Positions 8,095 through 17,352 are shown, numbered from the stretch's first letter. The stretch is DNA of 64,000 nucleotides from G963422705 sp963422705 (GCA_963422705.1 OY730443.1:2108001-2172000), one strand, 5' to 3'. Numbers and translations are program-made. The notes: generated from the sequence alone by a model not told the origin.

Positions 8095-8957
8095 AACCGT
8101 GTCTTCAGTGCCTTGTCAAAAGCGTGAGTACTAAAAACGCCATTTCCCAACATAATCATTGAGGCGCCCCCGCCAGCCGCTTCAATCTGTGCAATCGTCT
8201 TTATCACTTGCAAGTCGCGAAGCAGGCCACTTTCCACTGTAAACTGCTTGGATACCGCTAAGCAAGCGTTAAACACATCGTTTTCCGGAGGGACTCCCCG
8301 CCAGGAGGATGCAACATTTCCCGGGCGATGAACAAGTTGTTTTAAGGCGCTTAATGCGGTATCCGCAGCGCAATTGATACGCGCCACCTGTTCACCGTTT
8401 GATAGCACTTCACTAGTTTGGATAGAACTGAAATAGCGATAGTAGATAGGGTGTTCGTCAATTCCGGGCACCCTTTTAGCGTCTAACGGGGCCCCTTCTT
8501 TCAACTTAGCGAGGCAACCGCCGTGGTATTGTGAACATACATCACCGAGGCCCGTCCGGTTTTCCACCTCGGCGACATGCGCTATCATGGCCAGCTCCTT
8601 CCTCGTTGCATGAAGTCCGAGGCATTCGTTCAGCGCGTATGCAGTCGCTAATGCGGATGCACCACTCAGCCCGAATCCACATCCTAACGGTAATGGCGAG
8701 CTAATCTCTGCAATAAACCTATTCAGTTTTGTCAGGCGAGTGCGCTGACTTAACTTATCAATCACAGCGCGTACCGTCGGAAAATCAATTTCCGCCCCAT
8801 TAAAAAGAACCTTTGTCTCATCATGCGCAGAGATTGTGACGATAACCCCTTCTTTGATTGTAAATCCCATACCGAGCGAGTGCATGCGCGTTGCATCAGG
8901 GTGCGGAATAATCTTAAAAATACAAGAGATGTTACCAGGAGCAAAGGCACGCGTCAT
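8061..8957 (-). CDS. GHMP kinase, resembling archaeal-type pantoate kinase
   Basis: A 298-residue GHMP-fold kinase. The N-terminus MTRAFAPGNISCIF and the ATP-binding PLGCGFGLSGASALATA block match pantoate kinase, which in archaea phosphorylates pantoate on the way to coenzyme A. Other GHMP kinases (homoserine, mevalonate, beta-RAP synthase-like) remain possible. A longer frame starts at a TTG at 9026. The ATG at 8957 has GGAGAGGAC four bases upstream and starts exactly at the family N-terminus. Its 3' end overlaps the membrane-protein gene. Confidence 0.6.
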   Translation of the reverse strand: MTRAFAPGNISCIFKIIPHPDATRMHSLGMGFTIKEGVIVTISAHDETKVLFNGAEIDFPTVRAVIDKLSQRTRLTKLNRFIAEISSPLPLGCGFGLSGASALATAYALNECLGLHATRKELAMIAHVAEVENRTGLGDVCSQYHGGCLAKLKEGAPLDAKRVPGIDEHPIYYRYFSSIQTSEVLSNGEQVARINCAADTALSALKQLVHRPGNVASSWRGVPPENDVFNACLAVSKQFTVESGLLRDLQVIKTIAQIEAAGGGASMIMLGNGVFSTHAFDKALKTRLCLNPAHLISE

Positions 8958-9093
8958 TTCAGTCCTCTCCAACGGAATCAAGTTTCCCATGAGAAACGAA
9001 AGTTCTTCAAGGGGCTGCGGAACCAAGGTATATCTGGACTTTGTCCACTTCTTCGAATGTCAGTATAAGTAGCTTCTTTATGGTTCCCCTTTT

Positions 9094-10503
9094 CTAGACA
9101 GTCTGCCGTGGCGGTGCGTATCTAGGATGGAAAGCACCTTCCGCGCATTCGTTGGCTCCAATCCTTGCCGCTTGCCCCCCGCCGGTAACAGCGCATCTGG
9201 CACCGTCCAATTCAGGTACTACATATCGGGTGAACCAGGCGCCCATCTGCTGTCGCATGTCCCTGATTCGCGCTTGCTGAGATTTCTCATCAATCATGTT
9301 TTTCCGTTCAGCCGGGTCATTTACTAAATCGTAGAGTTCACACGGTCCATAGGGATAGCGGTGGACATATTTCCATTCTTGCGTCCGAATCATGCGGACT
9401 GGGCCGTATTCATCGTAAATGACGATTTCTTCTTTACCATCGGAGGCATCGCCGGAGATGACAGGAAGAAAACTGCTTCCCGGCGACATATCATCATTTG
9501 GAGGCTCGAGGCCAAGGTAGTCCAAAAGCGTCGGCATAAAGTCGTATTGACTTACCATAGCGTCCCGGACGCGCCCTTCTGGAATGACACCCGGGTGACT
9601 CATGATAAACGGGACTTTGACAGAGTTTTCATACATATTCAACGGAAAAGTCCCATTTCCTTTATGCCAAAAACCGTGGTGCCCGCATGAATACCCATTG
9701 TCACTACTAAACACAATCAGTGTCTCCTCGCGGATTCCGAGGCGCGTCAGCCGTTCCAAAATCCGGCCAACATTTAAATCGAGGGCTGTTATCGCAGCGA
9801 AATAGCCCTTCAAAGATTCCCGATTTCCCATATGAATTGCTGCGCCGTGGACGGCCCAAGGGTGTAAGGCTTCTTGCGGGCATGTTTTAAACGGGCAATC
9901 GTCGTAAGAGTCGACGATATCCTGCGGATGCCCTGTAAACGGTGTATGTGGGGCATTGTAGTTGACGCTCAAATAGAACGGGCCGGCTTGATTCGTCGAA
10001 ATAAAGTCCAATGCATCATCGGTAATGACATCGGTAAGGTAGCCAGGTTGGACTTCCACCTGGCCATCTCGAATCATATTCGCATCGTTATATTGACTCC
10101 CGCCGGTGGGTAAACAGAACCAGTGGCTAACCCCGTGCTGCGGCGTCAAGCTATCGCCGAGGTGCCATTTACCGCTGAGCCCGACGTTATAGTTATTGGC
10201 TGCGAGAACGTCAGTATAGCAGGTTAAACCGTCTAAATAGCGCGCGGGGGCTGGTGGCATGTTACCATCGCGTATCCAATCGTGTACGCCGTGTGCTGAG
10301 GGGATGCGCCCTGTCATGAGACTTGCGCGGGCGGGTGAGCAGACGGGGCTTGTGCAGAAGAAATTCTCAAATCGCGTCCCTTCAGAAGCCAACCGGTCCA
10401 AATGCGGTGTGCGTACCTCATCGTTGCCACAGCAACCGGCCGCCCAAGGCCCCTGGTCATCTGTCAAAATAAAGATAACGTTCGGTCTGTTTTTTGTCGT
10501 CAT
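9094..10503 (-). CDS. Type I sulfatase (formylglycine-dependent)
   Basis: A 469-residue arylsulfatase-family enzyme. The metal-binding FILTDDQG lies near residues 11-18, and C-S-P-A-R at 55-59 is the site where Cys becomes formylglycine. GKWHLGD and FSSDNGY complete the active site. No signal peptide is evident, so a cytoplasmic location, or another export route, is likely. The start ATG at 10503 has an AAGGAG site; an upstream GTG frame is not needed. With the adjacent dioxygenase and SDR it suggests breakdown of a sulfated glycan or sulfate ester. No anaerobic or FGE-type maturase is in the window. Confidence 0.92.
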   Translation of the reverse strand: MTTKNRPNVIFILTDDQGPWAAGCCGNDEVRTPHLDRLASEGTRFENFFCTSPVCSPARASLMTGRIPSAHGVHDWIRDGNMPPAPARYLDGLTCYTDVLAANNYNVGLSGKWHLGDSLTPQHGVSHWFCLPTGGSQYNDANMIRDGQVEVQPGYLTDVITDDALDFISTNQAGPFYLSVNYNAPHTPFTGHPQDIVDSYDDCPFKTCPQEALHPWAVHGAAIHMGNRESLKGYFAAITALDLNVGRILERLTRLGIREETLIVFSSDNGYSCGHHGFWHKGNGTFPLNMYENSVKVPFIMSHPGVIPEGRVRDAMVSQYDFMPTLLDYLGLEPPNDDMSPGSSFLPVISGDASDGKEEIVIYDEYGPVRMIRTQEWKYVHRYPYGPCELYDLVNDPAERKNMIDEKSQQARIRDMRQQMGAWFTRYVVPELDGARCAVTGGGQAARIGANECAEGAFHPRYAPPRQTV

Positions 10504-10570
10504 TTCTACTCCTTTCTCGGTTATACCCACATCAGAAACTGGAAGTTGGGAAACCGTAAACTAGACGGGG

Positions 10571-11422
10571 TTACCCTACCGGAAAACCATCCCCCACCAG
10601 CGGTTCACCATCTTCCACCTCAATTGTCGGAACGAGGATGTGATTCGGGGATTGTGCATTGTTGTAACAAACATCTTTCGCCATGAAAATCATGACAAAT
10701 GCGCGCCGTTCATGCTCCGTTATATTCGGGGGTGTCCCGTGAAAGTTTAAGCAGTGATGGAACATGCATTCACCGGCTTTCAACTCCACCGGGATACCGT
10801 GACTGATATCCAGTCCCCGTCTTTCATCCCATGGATTGGGTGGGAGTTTGCGTCCACTCTTCCGTGCAGCATCGGTTTCCACACTTAACGCTGTCCTTTC
10901 CGCGACAGAGAACCGTTCATCCTTGTGACTCTTAGGCATCACATGCATGCAGCCGCTGTCTACCGTTGCATCGTCCAAGGCGAGCCAACAACTGACAATG
11001 TTAGGTGGGCTGAGGGGCCAAAAGAAGAAGTCGTGATGAAAGCCGAAGTGCCCATTATCGTGCGGCGGCTTAGAAATCACCTGGTCATGCCAGAGACGCA
11101 CCTCAGGAGTATCTAACAGCGCGCGTGCGGTTCCTGCTATTAAGGGATGATGGATAGCCTGTTCATAGTGCCCATCTCGCTTCCACATGTTCACGTATTG
11201 ATGAATGGCGCGCGGGTGCCCCGCACCTCTATTAAGGACGTTTTCATGCCTATCGTGTCCATACTTGAATTCGGGGGACGAATCATCGCCTTTCTTCAGT
11301 TCAAATTCAATCACAGCATCTAATCCTGCACGCATGGCTTCAACGCCGTTCTCGTCTAAAACGCTCCCAAATTTGAGATATCCGTTTTCTTGAAAAAATT
11401 CAATTTGTGTTGGTGTTACCAT
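10571..11422 (-). CDS. Phytanoyl-CoA dioxygenase (PhyH) family Fe(II)/2-oxoglutarate oxygenase
   Basis: A 283-residue double-stranded beta-helix dioxygenase. The HHDFFFWPL stretch supplies the iron-binding H-x-D, and FHGTPPNITEHERRAF supplies the distal histidine and the 2-oxoglutarate-binding arginine. The chosen ATG at 11422 follows a GAGG site; a TTG at 11449 and an ATG at 11437 lack one. The substrate is unknown. PhyH-type proteins are strongly expanded in Poribacteria and often stand beside sulfatases, as here. Confidence 0.9.
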   Translation of the reverse strand: MVTPTQIEFFQENGYLKFGSVLDENGVEAMRAGLDAVIEFELKKGDDSSPEFKYGHDRHENVLNRGAGHPRAIHQYVNMWKRDGHYEQAIHHPLIAGTARALLDTPEVRLWHDQVISKPPHDNGHFGFHHDFFFWPLSPPNIVSCWLALDDATVDSGCMHVMPKSHKDERFSVAERTALSVETDAARKSGRKLPPNPWDERRGLDISHGIPVELKAGECMFHHCLNFHGTPPNITEHERRAFVMIFMAKDVCYNNAQSPNHILVPTIEVEDGEPLVGDGFPVG

Positions 11423-11500
11423 CTTGTTCCTCCACATCGCGAAGAGCAATTCTCTCCAAACTCAGGTAGATAGTTTCCCGATTCTTAATTGGATTCGAGA

Positions 11501-12259
11501 TTAGATTGGAAACTGATGATTTCCCGCGGTTAAGCCGCCATCAATCACAAAAACTGCACCCGTCGCGAAGCTCGCTTCATCAGAGGCGAGAAAAAGTGCA
11601 GCGTTCGCGATGTCAACAGGTTTCCCGATGCGTCCTAATGGGTACCACGGGGTAATTTCGTTCAAAATGTGCGGATTCCTTTCGAGCATCGGGCCCCATA
11701 CCTCGGTTTGCACCGTTCCGGGGCAGATACAGTTCACGCGGATATTATCTTTGCCGTGTAACACAGCCAGTGAGCGGGTTAGGGCAATAACCCCACCTTT
11801 CGCAGCAGAATACGCATGAATTCCTTGCAAGCCGATGAGCCCATTAACAGAAGCGATATTGACAATGCTTCCGCTCTGAACCTGTTGCATTACTGGGATG
11901 ATTGCTTCCGAGCAGTGACTGGTACCTCTCAAGGCAACGCCAAGAGTTGCCTCCCAATTGTTGTTTAGTACATCTTCCGTTGAACAGATAGCGTTGTTTA
12001 CCAGGATGTCAACACCCCCGTAACCCTCAACTGCCTTCGAGATGAGGTGTTTCGCCTCCTCAGCATTGGAGACATCCGCCCGGACAAATAGTCCTGTGCC
12101 GCCTTCCTCACGAATCTCATTCAAGGTAGCAGTGCCGAGTGAGGGATTTACATCATCCACGACAACGTTTGCCCCCTCTTCGGAGAAGCGTACAGCGATT
12201 GCCTTGCCGATGCCACGGCCGGCCCCTGTAACAATGGCAACTTTATCTTTAAGCCGCAT
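11501..12259 (-). CDS. Short-chain dehydrogenase/reductase (glucose-dehydrogenase/FabG-like)
   Basis: A classical SDR of 252 residues with TGAGRGIGK (cofactor loop), NNA, the catalytic serine in VNIASVNG, and YSAAKGG with catalytic Tyr and Lys. The C-terminus ends in the usual FVIDGG block. Two ATGs are in frame; the second (12259) has GGAG nine bases before it and fits the family N-terminus, so it is preferred over 12274. The substrate is unknown. It lies just upstream of the dioxygenase and sulfatase genes in the same direction. Confidence 0.9.
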   Translation of the reverse strand: MRLKDKVAIVTGAGRGIGKAIAVRFSEEGANVVVDDVNPSLGTATLNEIREEGGTGLFVRADVSNAEEAKHLISKAVEGYGGVDILVNNAICSTEDVLNNNWEATLGVALRGTSHCSEAIIPVMQQVQSGSIVNIASVNGLIGLQGIHAYSAAKGGVIALTRSLAVLHGKDNIRVNCICPGTVQTEVWGPMLERNPHILNEITPWYPLGRIGKPVDIANAALFLASDEASFATGAVFVIDGGLTAGNHQFPI

Positions 12260-12373
12260 AAAATATTGCTCCATTTATTAGAGATGCTGGATTGAACACA
12301 ACCGAGTGCATAAAAACGATAGCAAAATCTAATTCTGGAATTCCGCGTATCGGTAGCCTGGAACAGCGTCGTT

Positions 12374-13135
12374 TTAATGTTGTAACGTTTGTGAGATAAA
12401 GAGTTTTGTGCGTTCATGTTGTGGATTATCAAAGAAATCTGTAGGTGTGGCCTCTTCCACAATTGCGCCGTCATCAAAGAAAAGGATGCGTTCAGCCACT
12501 TCACGCGCGAACCCCATTTCGTGTGTAACAACAAGCATTGTCATTCCGGAGTGTGCCAATTCCCGCATGACATTTAACACTTCGGAAATCATCTCCGGAT
12601 CGAGTGCACTAGTCGGTTCGTCGAATAGCATAATTTTCGGCTCCATGGCTAAAGCCCTTGCAATTGCGACGCGCTGCTGTTGTCCCCCGGAAATTTCTGC
12701 GGGGAATTTGTATGCTTGCTCTACGATATCCACTCGTTCTAATAGCGCCATCGCTATCGATTCTGCCTCGCTTTTTGGCATTTTCTTGACGCGGATTGGT
12801 CCCAAAGTGATGTTCTGTAAATTCGTTAAATGCGGAAACAGGTTGAACTGTTGGAACACCATCCCGACTTCTTGCCGAATTCTGTCGATATTCCGAACAT
12901 CATCGCTGAGTTCAATTCCATTAACAACAATTCGGCCTCGCTGATGAACCTCCAAACGATTCAACGTCCGGATAAAGGTAGATTTGCCTGAACCGGAAGG
13001 GCCACATATCACTACTTTTTCGCTTTTTTCGAATGAAGTGGTAACACCCTTGAGGACATGGAAATCGTCAAACCACTTGTGAATATCCTCGCAGATAATA
13101 ATTGAGTCCGTGGATGAATTTTTGTGTTCGTCCAT
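12374..13135 (-). CDS. aapP: General/polar amino-acid ABC transporter ATP-binding protein
   Basis: A 253-residue PAAT-family ATPase. Walker A is GPSGSGKST, the signature ISGGQQQRVAIARAL, Walker B IMLFDEPTSALDP, the H-loop VTHEM. It is the last gene of an aapJ-Q-M-P order on the minus strand, as in Rhizobium general L-amino-acid permeases. It follows aapM after 51 bases. It energises import through AapQ/AapM. The N-terminus has about 10 extra polar residues before the core. Confidence 0.92.
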   Translation of the reverse strand: MDEHKNSSTDSIIICEDIHKWFDDFHVLKGVTTSFEKSEKVVICGPSGSGKSTFIRTLNRLEVHQRGRIVVNGIELSDDVRNIDRIRQEVGMVFQQFNLFPHLTNLQNITLGPIRVKKMPKSEAESIAMALLERVDIVEQAYKFPAEISGGQQQRVAIARALAMEPKIMLFDEPTSALDPEMISEVLNVMRELAHSGMTMLVVTHEMGFAREVAERILFFDDGAIVEEATPTDFFDNPQHERTKLFISQTLQH

Positions 13136-13186
13136 TTTCTTTATCCTCCCCGTGGAACGCCTCTACCTTTTATCAATCGTTGGACA

Positions 13187-14365
13187 TCAAAACTTTCCGG
13201 CGCCGAGTGCCGTTTCAAGCTTCTGGCTTGCATAAGACATTGAGTAACTAAAAATAAAATAGATGCCCGCAACAAATAGATAAACTTCAGTGGGTAATCC
13301 TTGCCAATCCGGATTTGCGAGAACGGTTTTGGCAATCCCCAGAAGATCCAGCAGCCCGATAATAACCACCAGTGAGGTATCTTTGAAGAGTCCGATGAAT
13401 TGCCCAACAATCGCTGGAATCACCGAGCGCAATGCTTGGGGTAAAACGATAAAAAGCATCGATTGTGGATAGTTTAGCCCAATCGCTTGGGCTGCTTCAT
13501 GCTGTCCTTTCGGAATCGCTTGTAGCCCGCCACGGACATTCTCCGCCATGTATGCGGCCGCGAAAAAGGTGAGTGCGAACATGGCCCTTAAGATTTTATC
13601 AAAGCGGACGTCAGGCATAAAAATCGGAATCATGATTTGTGCCATGAAGAGAATGGTTACCAGGGGAATACCGCGGACTAACTCAATATAGGCAATGGAA
13701 ACCCATTTGATGGCAGGGAGTGTACTTTGCCGGCCAAGTGCTAACAACACACCCATCGGAAAACTAACCACAATTCCAATCGTTGCTAAAACCAGCGTGA
13801 GGAGTAACCCGCCCCAATTTGTTGTTAACACCGTATTCGGACCAAATCCGCGTAGCATGAGCATCGTCCACGGGAAGGAGAGTAACCAACCGGCTATAAC
13901 CCAAAGCCTCACTTTTTTTCCCTTCCTGCCGATAAATAAAGTTCCCCCTATCACCAGCACTTCTCCCAAAAATAGGAATCGCGTTGACGGTTCAAAAGGC
14001 AGCACGGCAAGGAAAGCCCAAATGCCGGCGACGACAAGGGCAAATCGAAATGTTAGGCCGCCCCAAATCCCAGCACTCAAACCGGTTAGCGCACTTAACG
14101 TATAGAGTACTACCCAGATTTGCCATATCTGATTCCGTGGATAGGAACCGATTGCAAAAAGTTGTAAATTGGCCGGGATAACCCGCCAATTTGCTTGTGT
14201 GAATGCCCACGTCAAAATCCCTTTGAAAACAAAATATAAAAATATAAGTGCTAAGCAGGTTAAAACCGTACTGAACCACGTGTTAAACAAGTTCGCCTTT
14301 AACCATTGGAGAAAGCTTTTTGTGTCTGGCGGTTTTATGTTATGTGTGAGTTCTTGCGCTTTCAT
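13187..14365 (-). CDS. aapM: General amino-acid ABC transporter permease, AapM-type
   Basis: A 392-residue inner-membrane permease with about eight hydrophobic segments. The C-terminal part carries the coupling-helix region with AENVRGGLQAIPKGQHEAAQAIGL, split here as AENVRGGLQAIPKGQ then HEAAQAIGL, typical of His/Glu/Gln/Arg permeases. The long N-terminal half with extra helices is characteristic of AapM/BztC compared with the short HisM type. It lies 226 bases after aapQ, a wide gap for an operon, with a promoter-like box just before its start. Confidence 0.9.
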   Translation of the reverse strand: MKAQELTHNIKPPDTKSFLQWLKANLFNTWFSTVLTCLALIFLYFVFKGILTWAFTQANWRVIPANLQLFAIGSYPRNQIWQIWVVLYTLSALTGLSAGIWGGLTFRFALVVAGIWAFLAVLPFEPSTRFLFLGEVLVIGGTLFIGRKGKKVRLWVIAGWLLSFPWTMLMLRGFGPNTVLTTNWGGLLLTLVLATIGIVVSFPMGVLLALGRQSTLPAIKWVSIAYIELVRGIPLVTILFMAQIMIPIFMPDVRFDKILRAMFALTFFAAAYMAENVRGGLQAIPKGQHEAAQAIGLNYPQSMLFIVLPQALRSVIPAIVGQFIGLFKDTSLVVIIGLLDLLGIAKTVLANPDWQGLPTEVYLFVAGIYFIFSYSMSYASQKLETALGAGKF

Positions 14366-14368
14366 ATT

Positions 14369-14389
14369 TTATCGTAGGATTTACAATGA
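14369..14389 (-). promoter_or_regulatory. Shared upstream box, copy 1 (before aapM)
   Basis: On the minus strand this 21-base stretch (TCATTGTAAATCCTACGATAA) is nearly identical to one before the crystallin gene (30820-30840) and related to one before the nuclease gene (37524-37546). It contains a TAAATC/TAAAAT -10-like core. It ends three bases before the aapM start codon. The rest of the 14366-14591 gap shows nothing else convincing. Confidence 0.4.
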
Positions 14390-14591
14390 CTTGGACATTG
14401 TGGACGCTGAATGACACCCGTGAAGGTTCGGAAGTACCTGTAGAATCCGGCGGATAAGCGGAATTTAGGGAGGTTGGGCCACTTACTGAGCAGGCAATCT
14501 CTCTCATCTGAACTGCAGAAATGTCTACTGATTTCCAATATCCACTCTCATTTCGGTTTAAGAAGAAGGTGCCAGAAATTCGGCATCCTTC

Positions 14592-15773
14592 TCATCGTCC
14601 GATGCGGTTAATCCACCCGTTATACCAATTCATACAGGCGGATGTGGTTAAACTAATAAGAAGATAACTCACCATAATCATTGCAAAAACGGGAATGGAT
14701 TGTCCGGTTTGAAGCATCATCGTATTTCCGATGCTAAACAGGTCCGGAAAGCCGATTGCAATTGCGAGGCTAGAGTTTTTCGTCAGGTTCAAGTATTGAC
14801 TAGTGAGCGGGGGCACGATGACGCGAATCGCTTGCGGGAGCACAACCAACACCAGCGTTTGAGATTCGTTTAATCCTACCGCTTTCGCTGCTTCACGTTG
14901 TCCTTTTTCCACAGCTTGGATTCCGGCCCGCACGATTTCTGCGGTGAAAGCAGCGGTGTAAACAACTAGCCCAATCAAAAGGGCAGCGAACTCGGGCCCA
15001 AGATTGATACCGCCTACAAAGTTGAAGCCGCTCAAAACAGGAACTGTAAATTCATACGGGTTTCCCGGTGTTAAAAACCATCCACCGCCGGCGACGAGCA
15101 AGAATGCCGGGAGTGCCCATTTCGCAGGAAAGCCGGGGCGTTCAAGCTGGCGGAGTTTTCGCCAGCGCACAGCATAGAGCATCAGTCCTAAAATAAAACC
15201 GCCCAAGAGATAACCGAGCCAAATATTCAATCCAGATGTAGGATGGGGAGATGGTAAGTAGATACCGCGCTGATTCAGGAACACAACATCGAAAAACGTG
15301 AAACTTCCGCGCACCTTCGGTAATTGCAGGAGGATGGCATACCAAAATAGAATCTGTAGAAGCAACGGGATATTACGGAAACATTCAATGTAGATTCCGG
15401 CGATGTTCCGGATTAACCAGTTGCTGGAAAGTCGAAGTACCCCGACGCTAAGCCCTAAGATTGTAGCACACACAATTCCGATTAGGCTCACTTTTAGGGT
15501 ATTGACAACTCCTACCCAAAACGCCTTCAGATACGAGTCCGATGGGGTGTAGCGAATCCCCTCGGATATCCCAAATCCTGCTTCCTCATCCAGGAAACCG
15601 AGATTCAAAGTCAGTCCGAGCTTGTTCAGCCCTCTTAGCATATTTGCGTAGAGGAACCCCGCTAACAGGATAACCCCAATCAGGAACAGAATCTGAAACA
15701 GGACGCGTAGTACACGGACATCCCGCCAGAAAGAAGGGTTCTCTGATGTCGTTCTAGGTAAGTTGCTTTCCAT
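14592..15773 (-). CDS. aapQ: General amino-acid ABC transporter permease, AapQ-type
   Basis: A 393-residue membrane protein with the PAAT permease core (IYIECFRNIPLLLQILFWY and AEIVRAGIQAVEKGQREAAK blocks) and the large central insertion typical of AapQ/BztB. It forms the heterodimeric channel with AapM. The tnpB element lies between it and aapJ upstream, so its transcription may no longer come from the aapJ promoter. The start ATG at 15773 has no strong ribosome-binding site. Confidence 0.9.
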   Translation of the reverse strand: MESNLPRTTSENPSFWRDVRVLRVLFQILFLIGVILLAGFLYANMLRGLNKLGLTLNLGFLDEEAGFGISEGIRYTPSDSYLKAFWVGVVNTLKVSLIGIVCATILGLSVGVLRLSSNWLIRNIAGIYIECFRNIPLLLQILFWYAILLQLPKVRGSFTFFDVVFLNQRGIYLPSPHPTSGLNIWLGYLLGGFILGLMLYAVRWRKLRQLERPGFPAKWALPAFLLVAGGGWFLTPGNPYEFTVPVLSGFNFVGGINLGPEFAALLIGLVVYTAAFTAEIVRAGIQAVEKGQREAAKAVGLNESQTLVLVVLPQAIRVIVPPLTSQYLNLTKNSSLAIAIGFPDLFSIGNTMMLQTGQSIPVFAMIMVSYLLISLTTSACMNWYNGWINRIGR

Positions 15774-15927
15774 GAACTCCTTCAGTCCTTTTTATCAGGG
15801 AAATTTTGACGCTCCGATGAATTTCGGTGCCCTACGGTTGTCGTCAGGCTTCCATGATACAATTTAGCGATTTACGGTTCAATCATTTTTTCGAGAATCA
15901 TTTAGTTTACGGAGAAATAAATTGACT

Positions 15928-16060
15928 TTGACTTCCTCCCACAGCTAAAGCAGTGGGATTCCTCCGTTCTTGTTTCAACGTTTACTGCCCCCAAACGGGG
16001 GCTTACACAAACTCCACAAGCGTTTTAACTCTCCGCCAGCCCGACGGCGAGGTGCTTTAG
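15928..16060 (-). ncRNA. Candidate TnpB guide RNA (omega RNA) at the element right end
   Basis: By family knowledge, TnpB proteins use an RNA transcribed from the tnpB 3' end through the right end, with the guide running into flanking DNA. Here the stretch after tnpB holds two strong hairpins: GCCCCC-AAAC-GGGGGC (15987-16002) and the right-end palindrome (15937-15958). The guide would read into DNA below about 15928, in the aapQ upstream region. The RNA itself is inferred, not shown. Confidence 0.35.
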
Positions 16061-17101
16061 ATTTATCGCAGCGTTTTGGTCCCTATCTATAGAAATACCA
16101 CAGGCACCACAATTGTATTGGCGTTCTGACAACAATAACTTTTCTTTCTTGTGTCCACAACTGCTACACGTTTTACTTGAGGCATAGAATTGTGGCGCTT
16201 CTTTGATAGGTATTCCAAGTTCATCTGCTTTAGATTTGAGCAGAGCGAGAAACCCACCTAACGCGCTATCTGATAACGCGTTGGCAAGGTTCTTGTTCTT
16301 AAGCATGTTCGTAATCTTGAGCGTTTCTATGCCAATCACGCTTGCCATATTGACGATGTCTGTAGTCGCTTTATGGTGAGCGTCATTTCGGAGACAAGCA
16401 ATCTTATCGTGGATACGCGCCACTTTCCGTTTCTGCTGATACCCGTTATTTGATAGATACTCTTTCTGACTCAACGAACGTTGTTCACGCTTCAGCTTTT
16501 TCTCAAATCGTTTTAGCGTTCTTGGATTCGGATACTGCTTACCTGTATCAAGTGTAGCAAGTGAGTTGATACCTACGTCTATCCCGACAACAGGGAGTCC
16601 ACGTGTGTCTCGTGGCGCATTAGTTTTGCCTGTGTCAACGGTTATAGAGACGAACCAACGGTGTGCTGTTCTTGATATAGTTACTTTTGTAATCTCACCT
16701 TTAAATCGCAACTTTTGAAATGTCCGAACCCACCCGATTTTAGGCAATCTAATACGTTTTCCTTCTATCACTGTCGTCGCAGGATCGGTGCTATACGATT
16801 GTCTGTCTCTCCTTCTCTTTTTCTTAGGGAATCTATTTTCCCCGATTTTATACCGTGATATCGCATCACCAAAATGTTTTATCCCAAATAACGCAGCACG
16901 CTGCTCTAACGCTTTCGTCCAATCTATTGCCTTTTTTGCGATATTAAAACGATTATTAAGTTCTTTCCAATGTCGCGGGGTGTCTTTGTAATCCGACAGA
17001 GCGTAATTGTAGGCAAAACGCGAATAACCGCATTGTTGTGAAAACCACGTGCATTGTTCAGCTGTAGCGTCTAACGCTATCTTGTGTGATTTAATTGCCA
17101 T
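16025..17101 (-). CDS. tnpB: TnpB / OrfB transposon-encoded RNA-guided nuclease
   Basis: A 358-residue TnpB. The RuvC-like residues are visible as D175 in VVGIDVGINS, E259 in IGIETLK and D341 in IDRDQNAAIN. The zinc ribbon is C312-x2-C315 and C331-x2-C334. The N-terminal helical region and basic stretch KKKRRRDRQ are normal, and length is typical, so the protein appears intact. These proteins cleave DNA next to a transposon-adjacent motif under guidance of an RNA made from the element end. An ATG at 17101 starts it; the leader holds a large imperfect hairpin. Confidence 0.93.
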   Translation of the reverse strand: MAIKSHKIALDATAEQCTWFSQQCGYSRFAYNYALSDYKDTPRHWKELNNRFNIAKKAIDWTKALEQRAALFGIKHFGDAISRYKIGENRFPKKKRRRDRQSYSTDPATTVIEGKRIRLPKIGWVRTFQKLRFKGEITKVTISRTAHRWFVSITVDTGKTNAPRDTRGLPVVGIDVGINSLATLDTGKQYPNPRTLKRFEKKLKREQRSLSQKEYLSNNGYQQKRKVARIHDKIACLRNDAHHKATTDIVNMASVIGIETLKITNMLKNKNLANALSDSALGGFLALLKSKADELGIPIKEAPQFYASSKTCSSCGHKKEKLLLSERQYNCGACGISIDRDQNAAINLKHLAVGLAES

Positions 17102-17144
17102 TGGGTATATCTCATATCTCGCATTTTATCCCCTGACAAGTAGG

Positions 17145-17187
17145 AGGCAGACACGTAGCCTTGCAACTACGCTTGTCATGTCTGCCT
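17145..17187. other. Imperfect hairpin in the tnpB leader
   Basis: AGGCAGACACGTAG pairs imperfectly with CTACG...TGTCTGCCT across a short loop, 44 bases before tnpB. It lies inside the left-end region and could regulate tnpB expression or be part of the end structure. It is absent from the two other left-end copies in the window. Confidence 0.45.
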
Positions 17188-17242
17188 ACGAGATATTATC
17201 ATGTGTAACTGTCAACCCTTTTTTTATTTTAGCACGAGGCAA

Positions 17243-17294
17243 CGGGGTTGAACCCGAAGCCTAAAGGCTTGGGATTGTTAAGGGAGTCCCTTCA
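17243..17294. repeat. IS605-type left end, copy C (attached to tnpB)
   Basis: A 52-base stretch containing the palindromes AAGCCTAAAGGCTT and GGGTTGAACCC. It matches the outer part of the 125-base repeats at 42815-42939 and 48234-48358, differing mainly around AAGGGAGTCCC. It lies 58 bases after the aapJ stop codon. The flank to 17352 shows GGTAACCACGAGTGGTAAC, a short direct repeat. Confidence 0.8.
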
Positions 17295-17352
17295 TTGGTA
17301 ACCACGAGTGGTAACGCGGAATAGGTAGGTGCTCGGCATTAATTACCGGGGC

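Larger units (their letters stand above)
15928..17294 (-). mobile_element. IS200/IS605-group element carrying only tnpB (IS1341-like)
   Basis: The element consists of tnpB flanked by subterminal palindromes. At the low-coordinate (right) end is TCCCACAGC-TAAA-GCAGTGGGA followed by a GTCAA-type tip near 15928. At the high-coordinate (left) end is AAGCCTTTAGGCTT plus an outer AAGGGACTCCCTT palindrome. There are no terminal inverted repeats or target duplications, as expected for this group. No tnpA fits inside, so movement would need a TnpA in trans. It separates aapJ from aapQ. Boundaries are approximate to about 15 bases. Confidence 0.75.
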
